Origin: Pseudomonadota bacterium | GTDB taxonomy: Bacteria > Pseudomonadota > Alphaproteobacteria > Rhizobiales > Beijerinckiaceae | Reading direction: 5' to 3' | Assembly: GCA_023393655.1 (NCBI GenBank) | Contig: JAEWKP010000073.1 | Coordinates: 1 to 6,771 of the forward strand | Length of the DNA stretch: 6,771 bases | Shown here: in pieces, positions 1-6,771 of the stretch | Layout of the letters: the number at the start of each line of letters is the position of its first letter | How positions within the stretch are numbered: the first letter of the stretch is position 1 | Made by a program: the position numbers and the translations under genes | Notes under the pieces: generated by a model | Databases searched by the model: none | The model's input: the letters and a program-made list of their open reading frames with translations, nothing else | What the model was told of the DNA's origin: nothing

Positions 1-125
1 ATCCGCGGGCGCGCTCGGCCAAGCTGCGCGCCGCCGCGCGCAACGAGGCGCCGGGTCGCCGGGCCGATGCCGGTCTCGTCGCGTTGTCCACCGTCCCCGC
101 CCCGCAGCCGCGCCGGAGGCCCTGA
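1..125 (+). CDS. rsmH: 16S rRNA (cytosine-1402-N4)-methyltransferase RsmH, C-terminal end (partial)
   Basis: This is the 3' end of a gene whose start lies upstream of the window; about 40 codons are visible, ending in TGA at 123-125. The first complete codon is at position 3. The peptide begins PRARSAKLRAAAR, which matches the conserved C-terminal (N)PRARSAKLR signature of RsmH (MraW). That family of S-adenosylmethionine-dependent enzymes N4-methylates C1402 of 16S rRNA in the decoding centre. A proline- and arginine-rich tail of roughly 25 residues follows the signature; a variable tail here is usual in alphaproteobacterial members. The catalytic and SAM-binding regions are outside the window, so they cannot be judged. 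Its position directly before ftsL is the standard dcw arrangement and supports the call. The end of the gene also carries the ribosome binding site of ftsL. Confidence 0.88.
   Translation, partial: PRARSAKLRAAARNEAPGRRADAGLVALSTVPAPQPRRRP
115..119 (+). promoter_or_regulatory. Ribosome binding site of ftsL, inside the end of rsmH
   Basis: A perfect GGAGG lies at 115-119, 8 nt before the GTG at 128. It supports that GTG as the ftsL start, although GTG is the less common codon and no ATG is near. The site is within the last codons of rsmH, so ribosomes terminating there would sit over it, which is consistent with translational coupling. Confidence 0.7.
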
Positions 126-127
126 GC

Positions 128-514
128 GTGATCAAGCTCCTGCACATCATCGCCATCGGCGCGCTGGTCTCATCGGCGGTCTTTGCCTATTCGATCAAAT
201 ACGAGACGACGCTGGCGACCGAGCATCTCCAGAAGCTCAAGGGCAAGACCCAGCGCGAGCGCGACGCGATCCAGGTGCTCAAGGCCGAGTGGCAGTTCCT
301 CAACCGGCCCGACCGCGTCCAGATGCTGGCGGAGCGCCATCTCGACCTGCAGCCCTTCGTGGTGACGCAGGTGGTCAAACCCTCGGACATCCCGAACCGG
401 GGCCCCAAGGTCGATGCCATCGGCCGCAAGCTCGAGGATCTCGGCCTCGGCCTGCCGACCGAGACCCCCAGGGATCGCAAGGCGAGCGCGACGACGCCGG
501 GAGCCATGCCATGA
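128..514 (+). CDS. ftsL: Cell division protein FtsL
   Basis: This 128-residue protein is a small bitopic division protein of the FtsL family. In known systems FtsL forms a periplasmic coiled-coil complex with FtsB and FtsQ and helps activate septal synthesis by FtsW and FtsI. The sequence shows a very short cytoplasmic start (MIKLL) and one hydrophobic membrane segment at about residues 4-21. A charged helical, probably coiled-coil stretch follows at about 25-58 and includes QRERDAIQVLKAEWQFLNRP. Next comes RVQMLAERHLDLQP at about 63-76, the conserved pattern of alphaproteobacterial FtsL. The last 40 or so residues are polar and poorly conserved. The GTG start is chosen because GGAGG lies 8 nt upstream and the membrane segment follows at once. 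The gene begins 2 nt after rsmH ends, and its stop overlaps the ftsI start. Family sequence identity is low in general, so the call rests on topology, motif and position together. Confidence 0.9.
   Translation: MIKLLHIIAIGALVSSAVFAYSIKYETTLATEHLQKLKGKTQRERDAIQVLKAEWQFLNRPDRVQMLAERHLDLQPFVVTQVVKPSDIPNRGPKVDAIGRKLEDLGLGLPTETPRDRKASATTPGAMP
499..503 (+). promoter_or_regulatory. Ribosome binding site of ftsI, inside the end of ftsL
   Basis: GGGAG at 499-503 lies 7 nt before ATG 511. It fixes the ftsI start at 511 rather than at ATG 67, an upstream in-frame codon that would add 148 residues overlapping all of ftsL. The ATGA at 511-514 joins the ftsI start and the ftsL stop. Confidence 0.65.
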
Positions 515-2286
515 GCCAGTCCATGCATCACGATGCGACGGAGCAGCAGGACGAGGCGACGGAGCCCGTCGTGAAGCGCGGGCGCCTGGCCTGGTTGCGC
601 GATGTCTTCCGCATGAGCGGGGAAAAGAGCGAGCCGCGCGTTGGCCTTGTCATCCTCGGCTTCTCCGCTCTGTTCCTCGCGATCATCGGCCGGCTGGTCT
701 ATCTCGGCGTCGCTCCGAACGAGCAGGTCGGCCTGCGCCGCGCCACCTCCAACGCCATCTCAGCCGCCCGGCCCGACATCGTCGACCGCAATGGCGATGT
801 CATGGCGACCGATATCCGCACGGTCTCGGTCTTCGCCGAGCCGCGCCGCATCCTCGACAAGGACGAGGCGACCGAGTTGCTGACGGCCGTTCTGCCGGAC
901 CTCGACGCCAAGGAACTCCGCGACAAGCTCGGCACCAAGAAGGGCTTCGTCTGGGTCAAGCGCGAGATCACGCCGCGCCAGCAGGCCGAGGTCCATCGGC
1001 TCGGCATTCCCGGCGTCGGCTTCGTGCCCGAGAACAAGCGCGTCTATCCGAACGGCAATGCCGCCGCGCATGTGCTCGGCTTCGCCAATATCGACAATGT
1101 CGGCATCGCCGGCATCGAGAAATACATCGACTCGCAGGGCCTGCAGGATCTGAACGGCGCGGGCCTCGCGACCGAGGCCTCCGACCTGAAGCCGGTCAAG
1201 CTGTCGATCGACCTGCGCGTCCAGCACCTGCTGCGCGACGAACTGTCCAAGGGACTTGAGCGCTTCAAGGCAATCGCCGCGGCGGGTGCGATCATGGACG
1301 TGAACACCGGGGAGGTGATCGCGCTGGTCTCGCTGCCGGATTTCGATCCGGGCAATCCCGTCGACGCGCTGGAGAAGGACCGGATCAACCGGATGAATGT
1401 CGGCGTCTACGAGATGGGCTCGACCTTCAAGGCGCTGACCATCGCGATGGCGCTGGATTCCGGCAAGGTCAACATCAATTCGAGCTTCTCGACCGCCGGC
1501 GGCATGATGCGGTTCGGCCGCCAGGTCATCAAAGAATACCATGGCACGGGCCGGACGCTCACCGTGCCGGAAGTCTTCCTGCATTCGTCGAACATGGGCT
1601 CGATCAAGATGGCGCTGGCCGTCGGCGTCGAGGGCCACAAGGCCTTCCTCAAGAAGATGTGGCAGCTCGACCGGATGACGACGGAGCTGCCGGAAAGTGC
1701 GGCGCCGATCGTCCCGCAGCGCTGGGGCGAGATCAACACCGCGACCATCGCCTTCGGCCACGGCCTTGCCGTCGCGCCGCTGCAGGCGCTGGCGGCGGTG
1801 GCGGCGCTGGTGAATGGCGGTTACCTGATGAAGCCGACCTTCCTGATGCGATCCGAGGAAGAAGCCCGCAAGGTCGCGACGCGCGTCATCAAGCCGGAGA
1901 CCTCCGAGGCGATGCGCTTCATCATGCGGCTCAACGGCGAGAAGGGCTCGGCCCGCAAGGCGAATATCGAAGGCTATTTCGTCGGCGGCAAGACCGGCAC
2001 GGCCGAGAAGGTCATCAACGGCCGCTATGCCAAGAACAAGAACTTCACGACCTTCACGGCGATCGCACCCTCCGACAAGCCGAAATACCTGTTCCTGGCG
2101 ATTTATGACGAGCCGAAGGGCTATGCCGAGAGCGGCGGCTATTCGACCGCGGCGTGGAATGCCGGCGTCACGACCGGCCGGGTGATCGAGCGCGCCGCGC
2201 CGATCCTGGGGCTGAACCCCCGCTTCGATCCGCCGCCGTCGCCGTTCCCGCTGATGGCGAGGCTCGGTGCCTGGGGTTCGCGCTGA
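511..2286 (+). CDS. ftsI: Peptidoglycan D,D-transpeptidase FtsI (penicillin-binding protein 3)
   Basis: A class B penicillin-binding protein of 591 residues, a usual length for FtsI. It crosslinks septal peptidoglycan in the periplasm together with the glycosyltransferase FtsW, and beta-lactams acylate its serine. A charged cytoplasmic tail of about 43 residues precedes a single membrane segment at about 44-66. The non-penicillin-binding dimerisation domain follows, with the conserved RPDIVDRNGDVMA at about 87-99, to about residue 245. The transpeptidase domain spans about 255-560 and has all three active-site motifs: S304-T-F-K307 with nucleophile Ser304, S359-S-N361, and K494-T-G496 in GGKTGTAEK. 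The end is proline-rich (PPPSPFP) and there are no PASTA repeats. The start at 511 is supported by GGGAG and by the 4 nt overlap with ftsL. The frame is also open back to position 67, but that stretch is arginine- and proline-rich shadow coding. I see no sign of damage. Confidence 0.97.
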   Translation: MSQSMHHDATEQQDEATEPVVKRGRLAWLRDVFRMSGEKSEPRVGLVILGFSALFLAIIGRLVYLGVAPNEQVGLRRATSNAISAARPDIVDRNGDVMATDIRTVSVFAEPRRILDKDEATELLTAVLPDLDAKELRDKLGTKKGFVWVKREITPRQQAEVHRLGIPGVGFVPENKRVYPNGNAAAHVLGFANIDNVGIAGIEKYIDSQGLQDLNGAGLATEASDLKPVKLSIDLRVQHLLRDELSKGLERFKAIAAAGAIMDVNTGEVIALVSLPDFDPGNPVDALEKDRINRMNVGVYEMGSTFKALTIAMALDSGKVNINSSFSTAGGMMRFGRQVIKEYHGTGRTLTVPEVFLHSSNMGSIKMALAVGVEGHKAFLKKMWQLDRMTTELPESAAPIVPQRWGEINTATIAFGHGLAVAPLQALAAVAALVNGGYLMKPTFLMRSEEEARKVATRVIKPETSEAMRFIMRLNGEKGSARKANIEGYFVGGKTGTAEKVINGRYAKNKNFTTFTAIAPSDKPKYLFLAIYDEPKGYAESGGYSTAAWNAGVTTGRVIERAAPILGLNPRFDPPPSPFPLMARLGAWGSR

Positions 2287-2307
2287 TCTCGACCTATAAC
2301 GGTGGCC

Positions 2308-3765
2308 ATGACGATGACCGGATACCGCCTCGGAGACCTCTTCCCCGAGATGTTCGAGACTGAGGCCGCCAGCCAGCAGGTGCATGGCGTTGCCTTCGAC
2401 AGCCGCAAGGTGACGGGGGACGACGTCTTCGTCGCGCTCGCTGGAGCCAAGGCGGATGGCGCCCGCTTCATCATGGATGCTGTCGGGCACGGCGCGGTTG
2501 CCGTCGTCTCGGGCGGGCCCCGGCCGGCCGACCTGCCGGCCGGCGTCGCTTTCGCACAGGTCGAGGACCCGCGCCTCGCGCTGGCGCTCGCTGCGGCAAA
2601 GATTCATCCGCGTCAGCCGAAGACCATCGTCGCGGTGACCGGCACCAGCGGCAAATCCTCGGTGGCGGATTTCACCCGCCAGATCTTTCAGGCGCTCGGC
2701 CATGAGGCGGCGAGTGTCGGCACGATCGGTGTGGTGACGAGCAAGGGCGCCGATTACGGCTCACTGACGACGCCGGACCCGCTCTCGCTGCACGCTTCGT
2801 TCGACAGGCTCGCGGGCGAGGGCATCACGCATCTCGCCATGGAAGCGTCCTCGCACGGGCTCGACCAGCGCCGCCTCGACGGTGTGCGGCTGAGCGCCGG
2901 CGCCTTCCTCAATCTCGGGCGCGACCATCTCGATTATCATCCGAGTGTCGAGGAATACCTCGCCGCGAAGTTGAGGCTGTGGGAGCTGCTGCCGGACGGC
3001 GCGCCGGTGGTGATCAACCGCGACGAGCCTTATGCGGACGCGGCAGCCGAGGCTGCGGCCAAGGCCGGCCACCCGATCATCGGCATCGGCCGCAAGGGCG
3101 AGACGTTGACGCTGCTGCGCAACGAGCGCGACGGCTTCTCGCAGCGCCTGACGGTCGGCTTCGACGGGCAGGAAATCTCCGTCGCGCTGCCGCTCGTCGG
3201 CGATTTCATGGCCGGCAATGCGCTGGTTGCGGCGGGCCTTGCCATTGCGACCGGCGAGGACAAGGCTGCTTCCTTGCAGGCGATTTCGGGTCTGACCGGT
3301 GTCGCGGGGCGGCTCGAGCGTGTCGGCGAGGCCAATGGCGGGCTCGTCGTCGTCGATTTCGCCCATAAGCCGGATGCGCTGGTCGCTGTGCTGACCACCT
3401 TGCGCCCTTATGCGACCGGGCGGCTGATCTGTCTCTTCGGCTGCGGAGGCGATCGCGACAAGGGCAAGCGCCCGCTGATGGGCGCTATCGCGGCCGAAAA
3501 GGCCGACATCGCCATCGTCACCGACGACAATCCGCGTAGCGAGGACCCGGCGACGATCCGGTCCGAGATCATGGCCGCCTCTCCGAAGCTCAGCGAGATC
3601 GGCGGGCGCGAGGAAGCGATCCGCGCCGCGGTGAGAATGCTGAAGCCCGGGGATTTGCTGGTCGTGGCTGGAAAAGGTCATGAAACCGGCCAGATCATCG
3701 GCGATCGGACGCTGCCTTTCTCGGATCAGGACGTGGTTCGCAAGGCGCTATCGGAGATCAAGTGA
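2308..3765 (+). CDS. murE: UDP-N-acetylmuramoyl-L-alanyl-D-glutamate--2,6-diaminopimelate ligase MurE
   Basis: This cytoplasmic ATP-dependent Mur ligase adds the third stem-peptide residue. From ATG 2308 it is 485 residues, normal for the family. Seen in order: an N-terminal UDP-MurNAc-binding domain (LGDLFPE and FDSRKVTGDDVFVAL); the ATP loop G112-T-S-G-K-S-S118; T154-T-P-D-P158; MEASSHG at 178-184; Lys221 in AAKLRLW, the likely carbamylated lysine; GCGGDRDKGKRP at about 378-389; D407-N-P-R410; and KGHE at 456-459. DNPR is the known signature of meso-diaminopimelate-specific MurE, so I infer DAP-type peptidoglycan. Start choice is uncertain: GTG 2302, ATG 2308 and ATG 2314 are all in frame and there is no good Shine-Dalgarno. 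GGTGG at 2301-2305 is best spaced (8 nt) for 2314. I report the first ATG. It follows ftsI by 21 nt, and its stop overlaps the murF start. Confidence 0.96.
   Translation: MTMTGYRLGDLFPEMFETEAASQQVHGVAFDSRKVTGDDVFVALAGAKADGARFIMDAVGHGAVAVVSGGPRPADLPAGVAFAQVEDPRLALALAAAKIHPRQPKTIVAVTGTSGKSSVADFTRQIFQALGHEAASVGTIGVVTSKGADYGSLTTPDPLSLHASFDRLAGEGITHLAMEASSHGLDQRRLDGVRLSAGAFLNLGRDHLDYHPSVEEYLAAKLRLWELLPDGAPVVINRDEPYADAAAEAAAKAGHPIIGIGRKGETLTLLRNERDGFSQRLTVGFDGQEISVALPLVGDFMAGNALVAAGLAIATGEDKAASLQAISGLTGVAGRLERVGEANGGLVVVDFAHKPDALVAVLTTLRPYATGRLICLFGCGGDRDKGKRPLMGAIAAEKADIAIVTDDNPRSEDPATIRSEIMAASPKLSEIGGREEAIRAAVRMLKPGDLLVVAGKGHETGQIIGDRTLPFSDQDVVRKALSEIK
3753..3756 (+). promoter_or_regulatory. Ribosome binding site of murF, inside the end of murE
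   Basis: GGAG at 3753-3756 lies 8 nt before ATG 3765 and 5 nt before an alternative GTG at 3762. The spacing and codon favour ATG 3765, which forms TGATG with the murE stop (1 nt shared), a typical stop-start coupling signal. Confidence 0.55.
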
Positions 3766-5189
3766 TGAGCGCCCCGCTCTGGACCGGAGACAAGCTGATC
3801 GCTGCGCTGCGCGCGCGGCCCGAAGGCGCCGTGCCGCCGGTCGTGACCGGTGCTTCGATCGATACCCGCACGCTGGAGCCCGGCGACGTCTTCTTCGCGA
3901 TCACCGGCGAAGCCCGTGACGGGCATGATTTCGTCAGAGGTGCGCTCGACAAGGGCGCGGCGCTCGCCGTGGTCGATGAGGCGCATGCGGCGGAATTCGC
4001 GGGCGCAGGCGCGCTCGCCGTCGTGCCGGACGTGCTGAAGGCGATGGAACATGCTGGCACCGCGAGGCGTGCCGAGCTCAAGGCGGGAATCGTCGCGGTC
4101 ACCGGCTCTGTCGGCAAGACCGGGACCAAGGAAGCGCTGCGCCTCGTGCTCTCGCGCCAGGGCAAGACCCATGCGCCCGTCGCTTCCTACAACAATCACT
4201 GGGGCGTGCCTCTGACGCTCTGCCGCACCCCCGCCGATGTCGCGTATGGCGTCTACGAGATCGGCATGAACAGCCCTGGCGAGATCCTGCCACTGGCGCG
4301 GATGGTGCGCCCGCAGGTCGCGATCATCACCACGATCCAGCCGGTGCATCTCGCCGCCTTCGCCTCGCTCGAGGGGATCGCCGAGGAGAAGGCCGGGGTC
4401 TACTGGGAACTTGAAGAAGGCGGTACGGCGATCGTCAATGCCGACATCCCGCAATCCGAATTGCTGCGCGACATCGCCAGATCCGGTCCGGCCGGGCGGA
4501 TCGTCACCTTCGGGGAAAGCCCGGATGCCGATGTGAAGCTGGTCTCCTGTGCGCTGAAACCGGACATGTCGGTGGTCGAGGCTCGTGTCCTCGGCGAGCC
4601 GGTGACCTATCGGCTCGGCAGCCCGGGCAAGCATATCGTGCTGAATTCGCTCGGCGTGCTCGCGGCCGTCCAAGCACTCGGCGCCGATCTCGCGCTGGCT
4701 GCGCTGGGGCTCGGCGACCTCAAGCCGCCGGCCGGACGCGGCGCACGGCAGGTGCTGCAGGCGCCGGGCGGCAGGATCACGCTGCTCGACGAGAGCTATA
4801 ACGGCAACCCCGCGTCGATGCGGGCTGCGATCGAGAATCTCGGCCGCCTGCCGGTCGAGGGGCGTGGCCGGCGCATCGCCGTGCTCGGCGACATGCTGGA
4901 ACTCGGGCCGACAGGCCCGGAGTTGCATCGGGGGCTCGCCGAACCGCTGGTCTCGAACGGGATCGACAAGGTCTTCACCTGCGGCCCGCTGATGAAAGGG
5001 CTCCACGAGAGCTTGCCTTCCGCCATGCGGGGGGCTTATGCCGCCACGGCGAGCGACCTGGAGCCGCTCGTGCTCGATGCGATCCGCGGCGGCGACACCG
5101 TCACGGTCAAGGGATCGCTGGGCACGCGCATGGGGCCGATCGTCAAGGCGATCCTCGCGCGCTTTCCTGCCGTGCCTGCCGAAGACTGA
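3765..5189 (+). CDS. murF: UDP-N-acetylmuramoyl-tripeptide--D-alanyl-D-alanine ligase MurF
   Basis: This 474-residue cytoplasmic Mur ligase adds the D-Ala-D-Ala dipeptide to UDP-MurNAc-tripeptide, finishing the soluble pentapeptide precursor. The N-terminal domain has SIDTRTLEPGDVFFAI, the usual MurF/MurE substrate-binding pattern. The ATP loop is G114-S-V-G-K-T119 in VTGSVGKTGTKEAL. It is followed by N143-N-H-W-G-V-P149, the MurF-typical NN-x-x-GVP-L-T, and EIGMNS at 165-170. The C-terminal domain contains the strongly diagnostic D342-E-S-Y-N-G-N-P349 and LGDMLELG at 374-381. A family-typical KGSLGTRM lies near the end. Length and motifs are complete. The gene is fused to murE by a TGATG overlap and followed by mraY after 21 nt, so its product feeds the next enzyme in the row. 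GTG 3762 would add one residue. D-Ala-D-Ala rather than another dipeptide is assumed from the family. Confidence 0.96.
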   Translation: MSAPLWTGDKLIAALRARPEGAVPPVVTGASIDTRTLEPGDVFFAITGEARDGHDFVRGALDKGAALAVVDEAHAAEFAGAGALAVVPDVLKAMEHAGTARRAELKAGIVAVTGSVGKTGTKEALRLVLSRQGKTHAPVASYNNHWGVPLTLCRTPADVAYGVYEIGMNSPGEILPLARMVRPQVAIITTIQPVHLAAFASLEGIAEEKAGVYWELEEGGTAIVNADIPQSELLRDIARSGPAGRIVTFGESPDADVKLVSCALKPDMSVVEARVLGEPVTYRLGSPGKHIVLNSLGVLAAVQALGADLALAALGLGDLKPPAGRGARQVLQAPGGRITLLDESYNGNPASMRAAIENLGRLPVEGRGRRIAVLGDMLELGPTGPELHRGLAEPLVSNGIDKVFTCGPLMKGLHESLPSAMRGAYAATASDLEPLVLDAIRGGDTVTVKGSLGTRMGPIVKAILARFPAVPAED

Positions 5190-5194
5190 TCTGC

Positions 5195-5201
5195 AAGAGA
5201 G
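5195..5201 (+). promoter_or_regulatory. Probable ribosome binding site of mraY
   Basis: The purine run AAGAGAG at 5195-5201 lies in the 21 nt murF-mraY spacer, 9 nt before ATG 5211. It is only a partial match to the anti-Shine-Dalgarno sequence. A second purine run (AGAAG, 5205-5209) is too close to the ATG to act. Confidence 0.45.
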
Positions 5202-5210
5202 CCCAGAAGC

Positions 5211-6293
5211 ATGTTCGCCCTGCTCGCCGAACTGTCCGGCACCTTCCCGGTGCTGAACGTCTTTCGCTACATCACCTTCCGCGCCGGCGGGGCGACGGCG
5301 ACGGCGCTGCTCTTCCTGTTCTTTTTCGGTCCCTCGGCGATCTCCTGGCTCCGGATCAAGCAGGGCAAGGGCCAGCCTATCCGCACGGACGGACCCGAAT
5401 CGCATCTCGCCAAGCGCGGCACGCCGACCATGGGCGGGCTGATGATCCTGACGGGGGTGTTCGTCGCGGTGCTGCTCTGGGGCAACCTGCGCAACCCTTA
5501 CGTATGGATCGTGCTCGGCGTCACCGCCTCCTATGGCGCGATCGGCTTCTATGACGACTATCTCAAGGTCACCAAGCAGTCGCACAAGGGCTTCTCGGGC
5601 AAGGCGCGCATCTCGATCGAGGTGGTGGTCGCGCTGATCGCCTGCTATTTCATCATGCAGACGCAGCCGCCGGCGATCGGCTCGGATTTCGCGATGCCTT
5701 TCCTCAAGGAAGCGATCATCCCGCTCGGCATCCTGTTCCCGCTGGTGGCATCCTTCGTCGTGGTCGGCGCGGGCAACTCGGTGAACCTGACCGACGGGCT
5801 CGACGGGCTCGCCATCGTGCCGGTGATGATCGCGGCCGGTACCTTCGGCTTCATCTCCTATCTCGTCGGCAATGCGATCTTCGCCAACTACCTGCAGATC
5901 CACCATATCCCCGGCGCGGGCGAGCTCGCGGTGATCTGCGGCGCGGTGATCGGCGCCGGCCTCGGCTTCCTCTGGTTCAACGCGCCGCCGGCCCAGATCT
6001 TCATGGGCGACACCGGCTCGCTGGGTCTCGGCGGCCTGCTCGGCACCATCGCGGTCGCGACCAAGCACGAGATCGTGCTGGCGATCGTCGGCGGCCTCTT
6101 CGTCGTCGAGGCGCTTTCGGTCATCATCCAGGTCTTCGTGTTCAAGCGCACGGGCAAGCGCGTCTTCCTGATGGCGCCGATCCACCACCATTTCGAGAAG
6201 CTGGGCTGGACCGAGCCGCAGGTCGTGATCCGCTTCTGGATCATCTCGGTCGTGCTGGCGCTGGTCGGCCTCGCCACGTTGAAGCTGCGCTGA
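5211..6293 (+). CDS. mraY: Phospho-N-acetylmuramoyl-pentapeptide-transferase MraY
   Basis: A 360-residue polytopic inner-membrane enzyme that transfers phospho-MurNAc-pentapeptide from UDP to undecaprenyl phosphate, making lipid I with release of UMP. Length equals that of the common proteobacterial form. Hydrophobic stretches along the protein fit the ten-helix family topology. Conserved blocks: KRGTPTMGG at 68-76; FYDDYLK at 113-119 with the Asp115-Asp116 pair; NLTDGLDGL at 192-200 with Asp195 and Asp198; FMGDTGSL at 264-271 with Asp267; and [12 protein letters not shown] at 322-333 with the histidine triplet His325-His327. The two aspartate blocks and Asp267 are the known Mg2+/catalytic region on the cytoplasmic face. 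The HHH motif separates MraY from the related WecA and TagO transferases. Position between murF and murD is the classical dcw order. Nothing is missing or unusual. Confidence 0.98.
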   Translation: MFALLAELSGTFPVLNVFRYITFRAGGATATALLFLFFFGPSAISWLRIKQGKGQPIRTDGPESHLAKRGTPTMGGLMILTGVFVAVLLWGNLRNPYVWIVLGVTASYGAIGFYDDYLKVTKQSHKGFSGKARISIEVVVALIACYFIMQTQPPAIGSDFAMPFLKEAIIPLGILFPLVASFVVVGAGNSVNLTDGLDGLAIVPVMIAAGTFGFISYLVGNAIFANYLQIHHIPGAGELAVICGAVIGAGLGFLWFNAPPAQIFMGDTGSLGLGGLLGTIAVATKHEIVLAIVGGLFVVEALSVIIQVFVFKRTGKRVFLMAPIHHHFEKLGWTEPQVVIRFWIISVVLALVGLATLKLR

Positions 6294-6303
6294 GAGTGCA
6301 CGC

Positions 6304-6771
6304 ATGACGCCCGTCACCGTTTTCGCCGGGCGCAAGGTCGCCCTGTTCGGCCTCGGCGGCTCCGGGCTCGCGACGGCACGCGCGCTCAAGGCGGGCGGTG
6401 CCGAGGTCGCGGCCTGGGACGACAACGAGAAGAGCCGCGAGAAGGCGGCTGCCGAGGGCATCGCCGTCGTCGATCTCGCGAATGCCGACTGGTCGGGCTT
6501 CGCGGCTTTCGTGCTCTCGCCCGGCGTGCCGCTGACGCATCCCGAACCGCACTGGACCGTGGGCAAGGCCAAGGCTGCCGGTGTGCCGATCATCGGCGAT
6601 GTCGAATTATTCTTCCTCGAGCGGGCGAAGATCGCGCCGGGCTCCCCGGTCGTCTGCATCACCGGCACCAACGGCAAGTCGACGACGACCGCCCTGATCG
6701 CACATGTGCTCAAGGAAGCCGGCCGCGACGTGCAGATGGGCGGCAATATCGGCACCGCCGTGCTGGCGCTG
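6304..6771 (+). CDS. murD: UDP-N-acetylmuramoyl-L-alanine--D-glutamate ligase MurD, N-terminal part (partial)
   Basis: The first 156 codons of a cytoplasmic Mur ligase that adds D-glutamate to UDP-MurNAc-L-Ala; the gene runs off the window end, and about a third of a typical MurD is present. The N-terminal domain begins with the Rossmann-like [17 protein letters not shown] (glycines 16-21), then AAWDDN at about 36-41 and LSPGVPL at 71-77. These are the MurD UDP-binding features and differ from the MurE/MurF N-terminal fold. The ATP loop is G121-T-N-G-K-S-T-T128, and GGNIG near the window end is the next conserved block. ATG 6304 is preceded by GAGAG at 6292-6296 (7 nt spacing), which overlaps the mraY stop codon; the gap from mraY is 10 nt. 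Residue 102 uses TTA, the only such codon I found in the window. The catalytic C-terminal domain is not visible. Confidence 0.95.
   Translation, partial: MTPVTVFAGRKVALFGLGGSGLATARALKAGGAEVAAWDDNEKSREKAAAEGIAVVDLANADWSGFAAFVLSPGVPLTHPEPHWTVGKAKAAGVPIIGDVELFFLERAKIAPGSPVVCITGTNGKSTTTALIAHVLKEAGRDVQMGGNIGTAVLAL

Noticed and set aside
67..510. An in-frame 148-codon N-terminal extension of FtsI starting at ATG 67
   Set aside because: It would overlap all of ftsL and the end of rsmH, its residues are Arg/Pro/Ala-rich with no FtsI similarity, and ATG 511 has a good ribosome binding site and gives the normal family length.
414..1259. Long plus-strand alternative frame overlapping the ftsL end and ftsI (281 codons)
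   Set aside because: Arginine- and alanine-rich shadow of ftsI in another phase, with no family features; the ftsI frame has all catalytic motifs.
2295..2300. TATAAC, a -10-like hexamer in the ftsI-murE spacer
   Set aside because: No -35-like sequence lies about 17 nt upstream (the region there is G-rich end of ftsI), and a single AT-rich hexamer is weak evidence for a promoter inside a tight operon.
760..2703. A 647-codon open frame on the minus strand opposite ftsI and the start of murE
   Set aside because: Same cause: ftsI and murE are in the same phase, so one antisense phase stays open. Its composition is arginine-rich and it has no domain or ribosome binding site that I can recognise.
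3726..6755. A 1009-codon open frame on the minus strand opposite murF, mraY and the start of murD
   Set aside because: It is rich in Arg, Asp, His and Glu with low-complexity runs and no recognisable domain. murF and mraY share one reading phase (both start at positions divisible by 3), so the GC-biased third positions keep one antisense phase free of stops across both genes. The plus-strand genes are certain.
1..6771. Search for CRISPR arrays, tRNA/rRNA genes, insertion sequences, attachment sites, riboswitches or terminators
   Set aside because: Nearly the whole window is accounted for by contiguous conserved coding sequence with spacers of at most about 30 nt; I saw no tandem repeats, terminal inverted repeats, or hairpin plus T-run.

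Overview
This window is an internal segment of a chromosomal division and cell wall (dcw) cluster. All genes lie on the plus strand in the order rsmH (3' end only), ftsL, ftsI, murE, murF, mraY, murD (5' part only). The high GC content, the strong G/C bias at third codon positions, the short alpha-type FtsL and the sequence style of MurE and MraY point to an alphaproteobacterium. A member of the Hyphomicrobiales (Bosea/Methylobacterium-like) is my best guess, but the genus is an inference.

Layout: 1-125 encodes the C-terminus of the 16S rRNA methyltransferase RsmH. 128-514 is ftsL with a GTG start. 511-2286 is ftsI (PBP3), overlapping ftsL by 4 nt. About 2308-3765 is murE, 3765-5189 is murF (1 nt overlap), 5211-6293 is mraY, and 6304 to the window end is murD. 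No spacer exceeds about 30 nt, so the segment is almost wholly coding and looks like one transcription unit. I see no convincing promoter, terminator, RNA gene, repeat array or mobile element.

How the genes work together: MurD, MurE and MurF add D-Glu, a diamino acid (meso-diaminopimelate, judged from a DNPR motif) and D-Ala-D-Ala to the UDP-MurNAc peptide in the cytoplasm. MraY transfers the phospho-MurNAc-pentapeptide to undecaprenyl phosphate at the inner membrane to make lipid I. FtsI crosslinks the new septal peptidoglycan in the periplasm, with FtsL as a bitopic divisome partner. RsmH modifies the ribosomal decoding centre and is commonly linked to this cluster.

I looked for an undescribed system and did not find one. 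This is an ordinary, well-conserved housekeeping region with intact catalytic motifs. The findings are minor: start-site and coupling details, a single TTA codon, a GC-rich inverted repeat, and ligase motif variants. Very long antisense reading frames are explained by codon-bias phasing and were rejected.
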